Shown one piece after another: positions 25,725 through 34,966 of a stretch of 64,000 nucleotides of DNA. The stretch is from CAVVFX01 sp963747535. GTDB taxonomy: Bacteria > Acidobacteriota > Terriglobia > Bryobacterales > Bryobacteraceae. Below the pieces are notes generated by a model, which searched no databases, had not been told where the DNA came from, and saw only the letters and a program-made list of their open reading frames with translations. The position numbers and the translations under genes were made by a program. Each line of letters begins with the position of its first letter. Position 1 is the first letter of the stretch. Location of the stretch: assembly GCA_963747535.1 (NCBI GenBank), contig CAVVFX010000012.1:1-64000 (forward strand). The letters are read 5' to 3'.

Positions 25725-25769
25725 TTTGTAAACTGCGGGTCGGGGGTTCAATTCCCTCCGCCAGCTCCA
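25725..25769 (+). repeat. attR core of element A (45-bp copy of the tRNA-Thr 3' part)
   Basis: It is identical to 12089-12133, from the anticodon loop to CCA. The sequence to its left (ATAA) does not continue the tRNA 5' half, so this is not a tRNA gene. With the left copy it bounds 13.7 kb. Confidence 0.93.
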
Positions 25770-25866
25770 AGATTATAAATGACTTACAAAAAAAGGAGCC
25801 AAAAGAAACTGCTCCGTTGACACAATTTTGGGTCAATTGGTCTCTACCCCTCCGGCCCGTTTCCGA

Positions 25867-25888
25867 TTGGCACAGTTTTGGCACAGTT
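25867..25888. repeat. Tandem 11-bp repeat beside an integrase remnant
   Basis: TTGGCACAGTT occurs twice head to tail (25867-25877 and 25878-25888), just beyond the stop of the broken integrase and about 100 bp from attR. A related TTGACACAATTTT lies at 25817. This resembles the arm sites beside element A's integrase but with a different sequence, consistent with a separate integration system. Confidence 0.65.
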
Positions 25889-25892
25889 CGGG

Positions 25893-26258
25893 TCACGCCT
25901 TCTTACCCTCTCCACTGAGGTACGCATTGAGCTTTGCCGCGGCGTCGTGAAGGTCGGCTTCGGACGTGATGTTGTAGCGCTCGAACACCGAACGTGTCTT
26001 GTGTCCGCCTATGCGCATGGCGACGGCTTCAGGGACTCCGGCCCGCACTAGGTTACGAACGCCAGTCCTTCGCAAGTCGTGCATGAGCTTCTTCACCCCG
26101 GTCGCCTTCGCCGCCGCTGCCCACACGTCGCGGAAATCGACCACGGGAGTACCGACGAAGCTGTTATGGATTCGTCTGGTTCGATCCTCAGACCGAAAAA
26201 ACACCCATGGCGACTTGGGACACACCTCGCCCCTGAGGACGTGACGCGCGCTCAGCAT
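25893..26258 (-). pseudogene. Integrase remnant (C-terminal catalytic part)
   Basis: A 121-codon piece of a tyrosine recombinase retains HDLRRTGVRNLVRAG, IGGHKTRSVFERYNI (catalytic His/Arg, His and Tyr) and a normal C-terminus. The core-binding domain and first catalytic Arg are absent; a stop lies just upstream of ELYDMLSARHV. It sits directly right of the tRNA repeat in the same layout as int of element A, so it probably belonged to an older element occupying 25770-50487. Confidence 0.82.
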
Positions 26259-26570
26259 GTCGTAGAGTTCGTTGTCCTAACCTCTCGTTTTGGTAAATTC
26301 ATCGCTGACGGCGGGTTCTGACAGGTCATGACGCCCTCTGACGCTGCCCCTTGTGGTTCCACAACCCATTGCTCATCGGACACTTGTAGCTGACCCCTTC
26401 CGTCTGTCAAGCACTGAAACCGGGGTTAGAGTACGTTAGCTGAAACCAAATAAAACTGGTATAGTGTTTGCGCTTGCCCGCAACGGGGCTAATCGAGGTG
26501 TGCCTTGTATGAAAAACAGGCGGCCAGGTCGCTTGAATCGTTCGGCACCCGCCAAGGTAAGGAGAAGGAC
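26259..26570. other. Intergenic, possible promoter of the glycosidase gene
   Basis: No gene is seen. A TATAGT box at 26460-26465 has only a weak -35 match (TTAGCT, 18-bp spacer). The left part may be decayed integrase sequence. Confidence 0.35.
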
Positions 26571-29567
26571 ATGAATCGTTTCTCGCGCCGCGACGTGTTG
26601 AAAAGCAGCATAGCGGTCCCAGCGGCGGCCGCTATCGGAAGGTCCCCAGCCGCAGCCCAGACCCAATCCGGGCCAGCGAGGACACCTGCGACGGCAGCGC
26701 AGTTGCGGGAACGGTTGCTGCTGGATTTCGGATGGCGTTTCCACTTCGGGCACGCCAACGATGCCACTAAGGACTTCGGTTTCGGCGTCGGCAGGGCTGG
26801 GGGATTCCAGAAGACCGGCGGGTTCCTTGCCCCCAGCAACCTGGCCTACGATGACAGCGACTGGACGGCGGTGGACCTGCCTCACGACTGGGCCATCGGC
26901 CTCCCGTTCAAGAACGACCCGGCGCTGGCGAGCAAAGGCTCCTACCCGCTGGGGCGCGAGTACCCGGAAACCAGCGTGGGCTGGTACCGCCGTGTGTTCG
27001 ACCTACCGGCCTCGGATACGGGCAAGCGCATCTCGGTGGAGTTCGATGGTTCGTACCGCGACACAATGGTGGTGTTCAACGGCTTTTACATCGGCCGTCA
27101 CGGCGGCGGTTACGATCCCTTCAGCTTCGATCTGACCGATTTTGCGAATCCGGGAGCGCCGAATGTCCTGCTGGTCCGGGTGGATGCCACGCTGAGCGAC
27201 GGATGGTTCTACGAAGGCGCCGGCATCTACCGGCACGTCTGGCTGGTGAAGACGGCGCCGGTCCACGTAAAGAAGTGGGGTACGCTCGCCAGCGCCAAGG
27301 TGCAGCCCGGCGTGGCGACGGTGTCGCTCCGGACGGAGGTGGAGAACCAGGCCACGGGAACACAGAACGTGCGCGTGATATCGACCATTCTGGACCCCTC
27401 AGGCGAGGAGGTCGGAAAAGCCGCAAGTCAGCCCGCCGCGATCCCCGATTGGGGCGAGCGGACCTATGAACAGCAGGTTCCCGTGCGGCAACCGGCGCTG
27501 TGGTCCTTGGAGGAGCGAAACCTCTACAAGCTGGTGACCGAGGTGGAATCCGGCGGGACAGTGACCGATCGCTATGAAACCCGGTTCGGCGTCCGCGACC
27601 TGAAGTTCGACGCGGCGAACGGCTTCTTCCTGAACGGCAAACCCGTCAAAGTCAAGGGCACGTGCAACCACCAGGACCACGCCGGCGTGGGCGCTGCGTT
27701 GCCTGACGCCATACAGTACTTCCGGATCCGCAAACTCCAGGAGATGGGGTGCAACGCCATCAGGACGTCGCATAACCCGCCGACACCCGAACTGCTCGAT
27801 GCCTGCGACGAACTCGGCATGCTCGTCCTGGACGAAACCCGCATGCTGTCGTCAAACCCCGAGGGCTTGGCCCAATTCGAGAACGTGGTTCGGCGCGACC
27901 GCAATCATCCGAGCGTGTTCATCTGGTCCATGGGGAACGAGGAGAGCATCTCTCCCACGGAGACCGGGTTGCGCCTGCTGACGTCGATGAAGCGCGTCGC
28001 CATCAGGAACGATGGTTCGCGGCCGGTGAGCATCGCGCCGCCGCCCGCTGGAGACTACATGGGTAAGGGCGGGCTCGCTGTCTGCGACGTCATGGGTTAC
28101 AACTACGCCGACCCGCAGGCCGAGGCATACCATAAGGCCAATCCCATCGTCCCCATCCTGGGCACGGAGAATGTCTCCGCCGTCGGCACACGCGGCGCTT
28201 ACGTGACGGACCGCGCCAAGGGAACCGTCGGTTCTTATGACCCGTACACGACCACCGGCCGCGCTTCCGCCGAAGGCTGGTGGAGGTTCGTCAGCGCGAG
28301 GCCGTATATTTCCGGCGGGTTCGTGTGGACCGGCTTCGACTATCGCGGCGAACCGTCGCCATACCAGTGGCCCAACATCAGTTCGCAGTATGGCATCATC
28401 GACACCTGCGGATTCCCGAAGGATACTTTCTACTACTACCAGTCGTGGTGGACCAACCGGCCGGTGCTGCACGTCTTCCCACACTGGAACTGGCCCGGCC
28501 TTGAAGGACAGGACATCGCGGTCTGGGTTCACTCCAACATGGACCGGGTGGAACTGCTCCACAACGGCCAAAGCCTGGGCACGAAGGACGTGCAGAAAGA
28601 CCAGCACCTGGCCTGGATCGTGAAGTACGCGCCGGGCAAGGTCGAAGCTCGTGGTTACAAGGAGGGCCACCAGGTCATGACTGCCAAGCGCGAGACTACA
28701 GGTCCCGCGGCCAAGCTGGTCTTGCGGCCCGATCGGCGGGAGATCTCGGCGGACGGGAGGGACGTCGCCATCTTGACCGTCGAAGTACAGGACGCCCAGG
28801 GACGGATAGTGCCGGTCACGGACAACCAGGTGACTTTCAAGGTCACGGGTCCGGGAGAAGTGATCGGAACCGGAAACGGCGACCCCACCAACCACGAACC
28901 GGATGGCGGCTTTGCAAGAAAGGCGTTCGCCGGGCTGTGCATGGCGATTGTGCAGTCCAGCAAGACCGCGGGCAGCATTGGCGTGGAGGCGACTTCGCCG
29001 GGGCTGACATCGTCGACGGCGACCATCAACAGCAAGGCGGTGAAACTGCGTCCTCAGGTGGCGGTCTGGGAGCGTGAGGTTCCCACCGGAACAGGCATCA
29101 CCGGATTGTGGCGACCGGCCTCGAATCTCGCGGCAGCGGCAACGAACAATCCCATGGCCCTCGCCGGCGGCAACGTCGACATGATCTTCACCCTGCGCCA
29201 GAATGGCAAAGCCCTCACGGGTACTCTGGAATCAGCCGCTGGCGGAGGCTTTGGGGGAGGTGGAGCGGGTGGCCCTATCCAGGACGGAAAAGTAGATGGC
29301 TCCAATGTCTCGTTCAGTGTGGGCATGACCACCTATACGGGTACGGTGAACGAAGACCGCATCGAGTTGCAGAGGAGTGGCGGCTTTGGGGGTCGCGGTG
29401 GCCGCGGCGGGGCGGGGATGCCGGGTGCTCCTGCTGGAGAGGCGGGTCCGCGTCCGGTAATCGGTCCGCCGCCGGACGGCACGGACCCATCGTTTGGCGC
29501 CGGTTTCGGAGGAGGTGGACGGGGTGGCGGTCAGGCGCCGCTGGTCCTTCGGCGCGTGACACGGTAG
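26571..29567 (+). CDS. Tat-exported glycoside hydrolase family 2 enzyme (beta-galactosidase type)
   Basis: The 998 aa protein starts with a twin-arginine signal (FSRRDVLKSSIAVPAAAA). The family 2 order follows: jelly-roll sugar-binding domain (LLDFGWRFHFGHA, then YEGAGIYRHVWL), Ig-like domain, then a TIM barrel with NAIRTSHNPPTPELLDACDE, acid/base in WSMGNEE (about 457) and probable nucleophile in ILGTENVS (about 533). Behind it are a DUF4982-like part, an Ig-like/invasin-type domain (LVLRPDRREISADGRDVAIL) and a Gly-rich C-terminal domain (TYTGTVNEDRIELQR) resembling the small secreted protein at 31002-31355. AAGGAGAAGGAC precedes the ATG. It probably removes beta-linked sugars from plant or microbial polysaccharide; the exact substrate is unknown. 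Confidence 0.88.
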   Translation: MNRFSRRDVLKSSIAVPAAAAIGRSPAAAQTQSGPARTPATAAQLRERLLLDFGWRFHFGHANDATKDFGFGVGRAGGFQKTGGFLAPSNLAYDDSDWTAVDLPHDWAIGLPFKNDPALASKGSYPLGREYPETSVGWYRRVFDLPASDTGKRISVEFDGSYRDTMVVFNGFYIGRHGGGYDPFSFDLTDFANPGAPNVLLVRVDATLSDGWFYEGAGIYRHVWLVKTAPVHVKKWGTLASAKVQPGVATVSLRTEVENQATGTQNVRVISTILDPSGEEVGKAASQPAAIPDWGERTYEQQVPVRQPALWSLEERNLYKLVTEVESGGTVTDRYETRFGVRDLKFDAANGFFLNGKPVKVKGTCNHQDHAGVGAALPDAIQYFRIRKLQEMGCNAIRTSHNPPTPELLDACDELGMLVLDETRMLSSNPEGLAQFENVVRRDRNHPSVFIWSMGNEESISPTETGLRLLTSMKRVAIRNDGSRPVSIAPPPAGDYMGKGGLAVCDVMGYNYADPQAEAYHKANPIVPILGTENVSAVGTRGAYVTDRAKGTVGSYDPYTTTGRASAEGWWRFVSARPYISGGFVWTGFDYRGEPSPYQWPNISSQYGIIDTCGFPKDTFYYYQSWWTNRPVLHVFPHWNWPGLEGQDIAVWVHSNMDRVELLHNGQSLGTKDVQKDQHLAWIVKYAPGKVEARGYKEGHQVMTAKRETTGPAAKLVLRPDRREISADGRDVAILTVEVQDAQGRIVPVTDNQVTFKVTGPGEVIGTGNGDPTNHEPDGGFARKAFAGLCMAIVQSSKTAGSIGVEATSPGLTSSTATINSKAVKLRPQVAVWEREVPTGTGITGLWRPASNLAAAATNNPMALAGGNVDMIFTLRQNGKALTGTLESAAGGGFGGGGAGGPIQDGKVDGSNVSFSVGMTTYTGTVNEDRIELQRSGGFGGRGGRGGAGMPGAPAGEAGPRPVIGPPPDGTDPSFGAGFGGGGRGGGQAPLVLRRVTR

Positions 29568-30074
29568 CTGCAGGCCGCAAGTCGATCCAGGAATCCAAGT
29601 ACAGGCGGCCGCCACGCCTACCAGCAGGCGCTCCAGGGCGCTTATTCCCTGGCTAGCAGGTAGACCAAGAAATGTCTCTCCAGGAGCCTGTTGACATCAC
29701 TGAGCCGTATGAGGCTTCATTCATCGGCGGAACGCGTCGGCCACCAAGCCGTCACCGGCCTCACACTCTGACGAGATCACGACCACGCAGGAGTATCGTC
29801 GTTTGCCACTCACATTACTTGCAGGGTGGCATTTTTCAGGGCTGAGGTCGGGCTGCTGACGGCTCCGGTCTCTTTACCCGTCAAGAACGTTATCATCGAC
29901 TCACGGAGTTGCTGGAGTGTACCTCGCCAGCACCAGAAGGCGACCTGGCAAGAGCTATAAGCAGAACACCTGTTGTTTCCGCGCGGTGTACCTGCACCGG
30001 GAACTGAAACTCACCTCCGCCTAAGGCGAGTCGGGTGCTCGAGGACATCGCCTCACGATAGGATTTCAACGGAC
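29568..30074. other. Intergenic spacer, nothing identified
   Basis: About 500 bp between the glycosidase gene and the vapC-type gene. No convincing gene, RNA, terminator or repeat was found. Confidence 0.4.
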
Positions 30075-30503
30075 TCATCGCAAGACAAGACAATCGGCTC
30101 CGCGGTTTTCTAGGGCCCGGTCGAAGGTCACGAGCTGACCGTGGTGACCGGATGCAAAGGCGACCAAATAAGCGTCGGCCCATACTTTGAGCGACGCAAC
30201 CGGTGCTTTCGAAAGCTTCCGGAACTGCGTTTCGACGCCGGCCGGTTCGGGATAGAGTACGACCCGATCGTCTTCGAACAGGCGATCATAGGCCTGCCAT
30301 GCCTCGGCCATCGTCAGTGGTTGGCCATTCATAGCTGCCGCCGTGGTCACCAGACGCAATACGCCCATCTGCGTGAGCCGAGTAAACCCGATCCGATCGC
30401 CCGCCTCCGACTTCCACCACGTCAACGCCGTTGCGCGATGCACATGGTCCTCATACAACAACGCCAGCCACACGTTTACGTCAGGGAAACTCAATGAGGT
30501 CAT
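30075..30503 (-). CDS. VapC-type PIN-domain toxin
   Basis: This is a 142 aa PIN ribonuclease. The acidic residues are at SFPDVNVWLALL (first Asp), WADAYLVAFA and LVTFDRALE, with the N-terminal HVHRATALTWW helix typical of VapC. The start overlaps the RHH antitoxin gene by 23 nt. The target (tRNA or rRNA) cannot be told. Confidence 0.88.
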   Translation of the reverse strand: MTSLSFPDVNVWLALLYEDHVHRATALTWWKSEAGDRIGFTRLTQMGVLRLVTTAAAMNGQPLTMAEAWQAYDRLFEDDRVVLYPEPAGVETQFRKLSKAPVASLKVWADAYLVAFASGHHGQLVTFDRALENRGADCLVLR

Positions 30504-30732
30504 ATATCTGCTCGTTGGTCAGGTCGAACAGCTTCCCCCTGGACGGAATGATCGGCGGGTCGAGGCTCAAACGCCGGGGTGGCCGTTCGGGCGCAACCTC
30601 CTCGACCGCTCGTTCGAGGCTGCGCAGGATAAGCTGGCGGGCGGAGCAGCCTAGGCGGGCAGCCGCTTGGTGGAGGCGCCGGTGCAGGGCCCTGGGGATA
30701 TCGAGTGAGGTCCGAACCGTGTTCTTCCCCAT
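30481..30732 (-). CDS. RHH antitoxin paired with the PIN toxin
   Basis: This is an 83 aa ribbon-helix-helix protein: TVRTSLDIPRALHRRLHQAA, then LGCSARQLILRSLERAVEEV. The C-terminal tail (KLFDLTNEQIYDLIEF) would wrap the toxin. The start at 30732 is chosen because the longer frame adds an atypical hydrophobic N-terminus. Its end overlaps the toxin gene, the standard antitoxin-toxin order. Confidence 0.82.
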   Translation of the reverse strand: MGKNTVRTSLDIPRALHRRLHQAAARLGCSARQLILRSLERAVEEVAPERPPRRLSLDPPIIPSRGKLFDLTNEQIYDLIEFP

Positions 30733-30870
30733 AAAAAAAAAGAGGATAGCGTAGCGACTTAAATAAGTCAACCGCGTTCTGACCCGCGAAAAGTCTTAGG
30801 GCAGCCGCCGGCCCCTGCAGGCGCGGCTGCCTCCGCTGTCACCACATGTCATGGGATCAAAGGAGAGTAA

Positions 30871-31005
30871 GTGATACCCGGTCGCTCGTTTCACTCACTC
30901 CCTGACCTCGTCGTATCGCGACCTCTTAGCTGGCTATTCTTCGCCGTTTATTTTGCCGGTGCCTGGTCGGCCGGCTTCGCCAAGCAACAACCGCAGAAGA
31001 TCTAG
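30871..31005 (+). CDS. Candidate small membrane/secreted peptide (44 aa)
   Basis: The GTG at 30871 has a very good Shine-Dalgarno (AAAGGAGAGTAA). The 44-residue product has a hydrophobic segment (LSWLFFAVYFAGAWSAGFA) and a polar end (KQQPQKI). Its stop overlaps the end of the convergent gene by 4 nt. There is no known family; the ribosome-binding site is the main support. Confidence 0.4.
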   Translation: MIPGRSFHSLPDLVVSRPLSWLFFAVYFAGAWSAGFAKQQPQKI

Positions 31006-31355
31006 TGAGCCCTCTTTAGGGTGAATTCCCGTGCTTGACCGCCCTCTCGGGTGCGGGTCATCTTGATCTCATCTCCAGCGACAGTTCCATGGAACAGAAT
31101 CTTTACATCTCCGCCCATCGTGGTAAACGAAATCTGGTCGCCTGAAGCCTTGCCCTCCTGGAGCGCGACTTCTCCCTGAGGACCTGTCATCGTTCCCGTG
31201 AGCTTGTCACCATCAACTTTGAATGTGAATGTTGCGGCCATTGCTTCACCACGGCTCGGGACTTGACCTAACCACTTTCCAGTAACGTCAGCGGCTTCCG
31301 CCGTGACTGTGAGCATCGCCATTGCAAAACAAGCGATCAAAATAGTCTTCAGCAT
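31002..31355 (-). CDS. Small secreted beta-rich protein
   Basis: The 117 aa protein has a signal peptide (MLKTILIACFAMAMLTVTAEA) and one small domain: DVTGKWLGQVPSRGEAMAAT, FKVDGDKLTGTM, GKASGDQISFTTM, GTVAGDEIKMTR. The same repeating pattern appears at the C-terminus of the glycosidase at 26571-29567, indicating a shared domain family common in acidobacterial secreted proteins. Its biochemical function is unknown. Confidence 0.7.
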   Translation of the reverse strand: MLKTILIACFAMAMLTVTAEAADVTGKWLGQVPSRGEAMAATFTFKVDGDKLTGTMTGPQGEVALQEGKASGDQISFTTMGGDVKILFHGTVAGDEIKMTRTREGGQAREFTLKRAH

Positions 31356-31672
31356 ACTTTTCTCCCGTGATTCTGGAGTTCACTACGTCGCATATCATAT
31401 CTCAGTTCGTAAACCTAAGAGGTTGGTGGTTATCTTCTTGCGGGCTTCGGACGCGAGGGAAGGCCGGCATCATCGCGGCCGCACTGGAGGAAGATCGTGC
31501 GGGTGTTCGATACGCCGGCGGGCGCGGGCCCGGGCGCGACCGAGCCGCTCTGAGCGAGTGCGCGGCCTGACGGGACGCTTCCGCGCGAATTCTCACGGAA
31601 GAGGGGCAAATGGCTCGCCGGCCAAGCCACGCGATACAGTGGGAGTGTCGGCGCAATAGTCTCCAAGCGATC

Positions 31673-34222
31673 ATGAAACGAAAATCAGGACCAGTCTCGT
31701 CTTTGATCAACAGACGCGGCTTTCTCACGTATGCTGGCGTGATGACTGCGGCCGCAAGCGCTTCGGGCAAGACGCCGTTGCTCGTGGACAACGGCAAGTC
31801 AGAATATTCCATCATCACCGGGCAGGAAGCTTCTCCCTCGGAGAAACGCGCTGCCGGGGAACTCCAGCGATTCCTGGAAGAGATGTCCGGCGCCAGGTTA
31901 CCCATCGTGACGCCCGAGGGGCCGGTCAGGGGCAAGTCGATCTTCGTCGGCGGCAGCGCCGCGCTCCGCGCGCGGAAGCCCGGGGTCATCTTCGAGTCAT
32001 TGGGACCGGAGGGTTATGTTCTGAAAACGCTCGGCTCCGACCTGGTGATTGCCGGAGGGCGCCCACGCGGCACGATGTATGGAGTGTACGGCTATCTGGA
32101 CAAGCTGGGCTGCCGCTGGTTCACAGAGAATGTCAGCCGGATCCCGAAGACTGCAAGGATCCCGTTCCTGGTGTTCAACGAGACTGAGCACCCGTCCTTT
32201 GAATATCGTGAGCCCTTTTTCGCCGAAGCACTGGCGAAAGACTGGGCGGCCCGAAACCGGCAGAACGGAAACCGGATGCACCTGGATGACACGACGGGCG
32301 GCAAGGTGGAATACTTTCCCTTTGTCCACTCTTTTTTGCAGTTAGTCCCACCGGAAAAGTACTTTGACCAGCATCCGGAATATTATTCGCTGATTGACGG
32401 GAAGAGGCGGGCGGGCGCTCATTCGCAGTTGTGCCTGACCAATCCCGGTACTCTCCGGGTGGCAGTGGGAACCGTGCGTGATTGGATCGTCACGCATCCC
32501 GAGGCGACCATCTATTCGGTTTCGCAGAATGATTGGACCGGTTGGTGCGAGTGTGACAACTGCCGCAAGGTCGAGGAGGAAGAGGGCGGCGCCCATTCCG
32601 GCCCGCTTTTGCGCTTCGTAAACGCGCTGGCGGCTGAGATAGAGAAGACGCACCCGGATAAGTTGATCGACACACTGGCTTACTGGTATACGGAGGCGCC
32701 GCCGGCCCTGGTCAGGCCGCGGCGGAATGTTCGCATCCGCCTTTGTCCCATCGACGCCTGTATTGCGCATCCGTTTGAGCAATGCCGCCATGATGCATAT
32801 TTCATGAACAATCTGCGGGCGTGGTCCACAATCACGAACCAGCTTTACATCTGGCACTACAACACGAATTTCCACCACTACCTGGCACCGTGTCCGGATT
32901 TCGACGAGTTGGCCGCCGACATTCCGATGTATCATCGCCATGGGGTGGTCGGCATCTTTCTCGAAGGCGCTCCAGCGCCCGCCGGCGGGGCCGAAAGCGC
33001 TGAACTGCGTTCGTATGTGATGGCGCGTTTACTCTGGGACGTGAGCACGAATGTTCGCCAGGACATCGAGGAGTTTCATCACGCCTACTACGGCCCGGCG
33101 GCGCCCCCGATGCTCGAGTTTTTTGACCTGATGCACCAACAAGTGAGGGCCGCCCCCAACGGCAAGGGAGCGCATATGTGGATCTTCGATCCGGTGACCG
33201 CGGAGTATCTTGGCCCGGAGTTTCTCAACAAAGCGAAGACCATGACCCGGCGGGCAGCCACCTTGGCCGGCCACGAGGACTTTCGCAGGCGCGTTCAAAA
33301 GGCCCACCTTTCGATCGACTACGTCGAGGTGAACCAGGCGAAGCGGTTCCTGGTAAAGGACGGCTGGTATGCGCCAGCGGATCTAAGCTCGCTGAAGAGC
33401 CGCTGGAATAACTTGATGTCGAACGCACGGTCGTTTGGGATGGATGCGATACACGAGCATTTCCTGATGGCTGACGATATTGCGCTTTTCGAACAGCGAA
33501 TCCAGCCCTATCGGGTCGTCACGCTGGAAAATACACGAGTTGCGGTGCATGTGGTGCCGGCGCTGGAGGGCCGGGTTGTCAGCTTCGTCGATAAAGCGAC
33601 AGGACGGGAAATGCTGTTTCATCCCGATGCGGGCGACCGTCAATATCCGAATGTGGGGGGCCTTAGGGCGGCTCCACGAACTGATTACGTGGCGACCGAT
33701 GTCTGGGATACGAAATGGGGCGCTGAACCAGAAATGGATAAGAGCGCGATTGTGCTGATTGGCACGAGCGCGAATGGCTGCCAGATTCGGCGCACGCTTC
33801 GCTTGATTAACGAAACAGCCACGCTGCGAACGGAAACCACATTGATGAACAGAGGCAACGGCGCGGTTGAAGTGGCGCTGATGACTATTATCGAGGTGGC
33901 GCCCCCCGATATCGAGACGCTGGCGCTGGCGTTCTCGAAACGTGATGGTTCAATCGTGCAGAAGAAGCTTTTGGTGCCCGAGCAACGACCGACAAGCGGC
34001 AACACCTACGATTCGCCGGACGGACCTGCCGGGGAGTGGCGAATCGTGGATTCAACCGGAACTAAGCTCACCAGCCGCTTTGACACTGCACAGGTTGGCC
34101 GCGTCTCCTATAGCTGGAGCGGGAAGGGCTCGCCAGTGGTCAGTCTTGCAGTCTGGTCGGAGAGGCGCGCCTTGAAAAGTGGAGAACGGATCCAGTTGGA
34201 CGTGGAGTATACGGTGGGATAG
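31673..34222 (+). CDS. DUF4838-family exported protein with GH-like N-terminal domain
   Basis: The 849 aa protein begins with a Tat-like leader (LINRRGFLTYAGVMTAAAS). The N-terminal domain (about 30-150; SEKRAAGELQRFLEEMSGAR, then GRPRGTMYGVYGYLDKLGCR) is the alpha/beta domain found before alpha-glucuronidases and GH20 enzymes. The large middle is DUF4838 (CLTNPGTLRVAVGTVRDW, SQNDWTGWCECDNCRKVEEE, LAYWYTEAPP). A C-terminal beta-sandwich (about 600-849) follows. These proteins occur in polysaccharide-utilisation loci and are suspected glycosidases, but no activity can be stated. The 316 bp upstream show no other gene. Confidence 0.8.
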   Translation: MKRKSGPVSSLINRRGFLTYAGVMTAAASASGKTPLLVDNGKSEYSIITGQEASPSEKRAAGELQRFLEEMSGARLPIVTPEGPVRGKSIFVGGSAALRARKPGVIFESLGPEGYVLKTLGSDLVIAGGRPRGTMYGVYGYLDKLGCRWFTENVSRIPKTARIPFLVFNETEHPSFEYREPFFAEALAKDWAARNRQNGNRMHLDDTTGGKVEYFPFVHSFLQLVPPEKYFDQHPEYYSLIDGKRRAGAHSQLCLTNPGTLRVAVGTVRDWIVTHPEATIYSVSQNDWTGWCECDNCRKVEEEEGGAHSGPLLRFVNALAAEIEKTHPDKLIDTLAYWYTEAPPALVRPRRNVRIRLCPIDACIAHPFEQCRHDAYFMNNLRAWSTITNQLYIWHYNTNFHHYLAPCPDFDELAADIPMYHRHGVVGIFLEGAPAPAGGAESAELRSYVMARLLWDVSTNVRQDIEEFHHAYYGPAAPPMLEFFDLMHQQVRAAPNGKGAHMWIFDPVTAEYLGPEFLNKAKTMTRRAATLAGHEDFRRRVQKAHLSIDYVEVNQAKRFLVKDGWYAPADLSSLKSRWNNLMSNARSFGMDAIHEHFLMADDIALFEQRIQPYRVVTLENTRVAVHVVPALEGRVVSFVDKATGREMLFHPDAGDRQYPNVGGLRAAPRTDYVATDVWDTKWGAEPEMDKSAIVLIGTSANGCQIRRTLRLINETATLRTETTLMNRGNGAVEVALMTIIEVAPPDIETLALAFSKRDGSIVQKKLLVPEQRPTSGNTYDSPDGPAGEWRIVDSTGTKLTSRFDTAQVGRVSYSWSGKGSPVVSLAVWSERRALKSGERIQLDVEYTVG

Positions 34223-34966
34223 GGTGGCGTCTGGTTGGAACCGAAATAAACACATCCTTTGTTGTCCGACGCGGGTCATGCGCCATCGCCTGCTGCGCGC
34301 CAGTAACACGCCATCGACTTTCTTGCCGATCGCGAGACGAAAGGACACGCATCTCTGCCCGATTGTAGAAAGGCTTATAGAAAACTCCTCTATAACTACC
34401 GTCCCGGCAGATCCGCCGCAACCGCTTGTTGTACCGAGCGAAACAGAATTCCGCTATCTCACTATCGCTTCGGCCCGCCGCCCCTGAGCGGTGCGGACGT
34501 GCAGGGTGAGGAGTCTCACCGTCGCCGTCGCTCCTCAGCCCAAGCCCAAAGGCGGAGCCGACGTGTCCTGGGCGATCTATGGGCTCATGTGAGGCATTCT
34601 GACGGCGGTTCGGCCGCCGGGCGGAGCCGTAGGCAGCGCCAGGGATAGTACGCGAGATTGAGCAATGGTGTGTCTGCGCAGCGCATCTGGAGGTGGATTG
34701 ATCCGGGTGCCGAGAGCGTTCATACTGCGACCATGACCCTCAGGAATGCAGCATTTCTGGCTCGGAGCGGAACGCTTTTCCTCACGATTCTGTACGATTC
34801 TGTTTGTTCTGTTTGTTCTTGACTCAGAAAACTGCAAGGTATATAGTTATGGCCGATCGGGGTTTCAACATCGAAATCTGGGGCATAATTGGCTCCTGGC
34901 TAAGAAGACCAATCGGAGCTCCTGGACCGTAGCGTTCCACGACGACTCTTCCTGAGGAGTGGAACT
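34223..34966. other. Long intergenic region upstream of a TonB receptor
   Basis: About 740 bp without a convincing gene. At 34785-34822 there is a T-rich tandem motif (CGATTCTGTA, CGATTCTGTT, TGTTCTGTT, TGTTCTT) directly abutting a promoter at 34819-34847. The rest shows nothing recognisable. Confidence 0.5.
34819..34847 (+). promoter_or_regulatory. Sigma-70 promoter of the TonB receptor/GH30 operon
   Basis: TTGACT (34819-34824), a 17-bp spacer and TATAGT (34842-34847) form a strong match to consensus. The transcription start would be near 34854, giving a leader of about 110 nt before the receptor ATG at 34967. Repeats just upstream could bind an activator. Confidence 0.7.

Noticed and set aside
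25725..25769. Second tRNA gene
   Set aside because: Only the 3' half is present; the sequence to the left does not form acceptor or D-arm.
27852..28895. 347-codon antisense frame in the glycosidase gene
   Set aside because: It is a shadow of a high-GC gene on the opposite strand, with no motif or ribosome-binding site.
34223..34800. Transposase remnant in the intergenic region
   Set aside because: No frame shows DDE or other transposase motifs, and no terminal inverted repeats were found.
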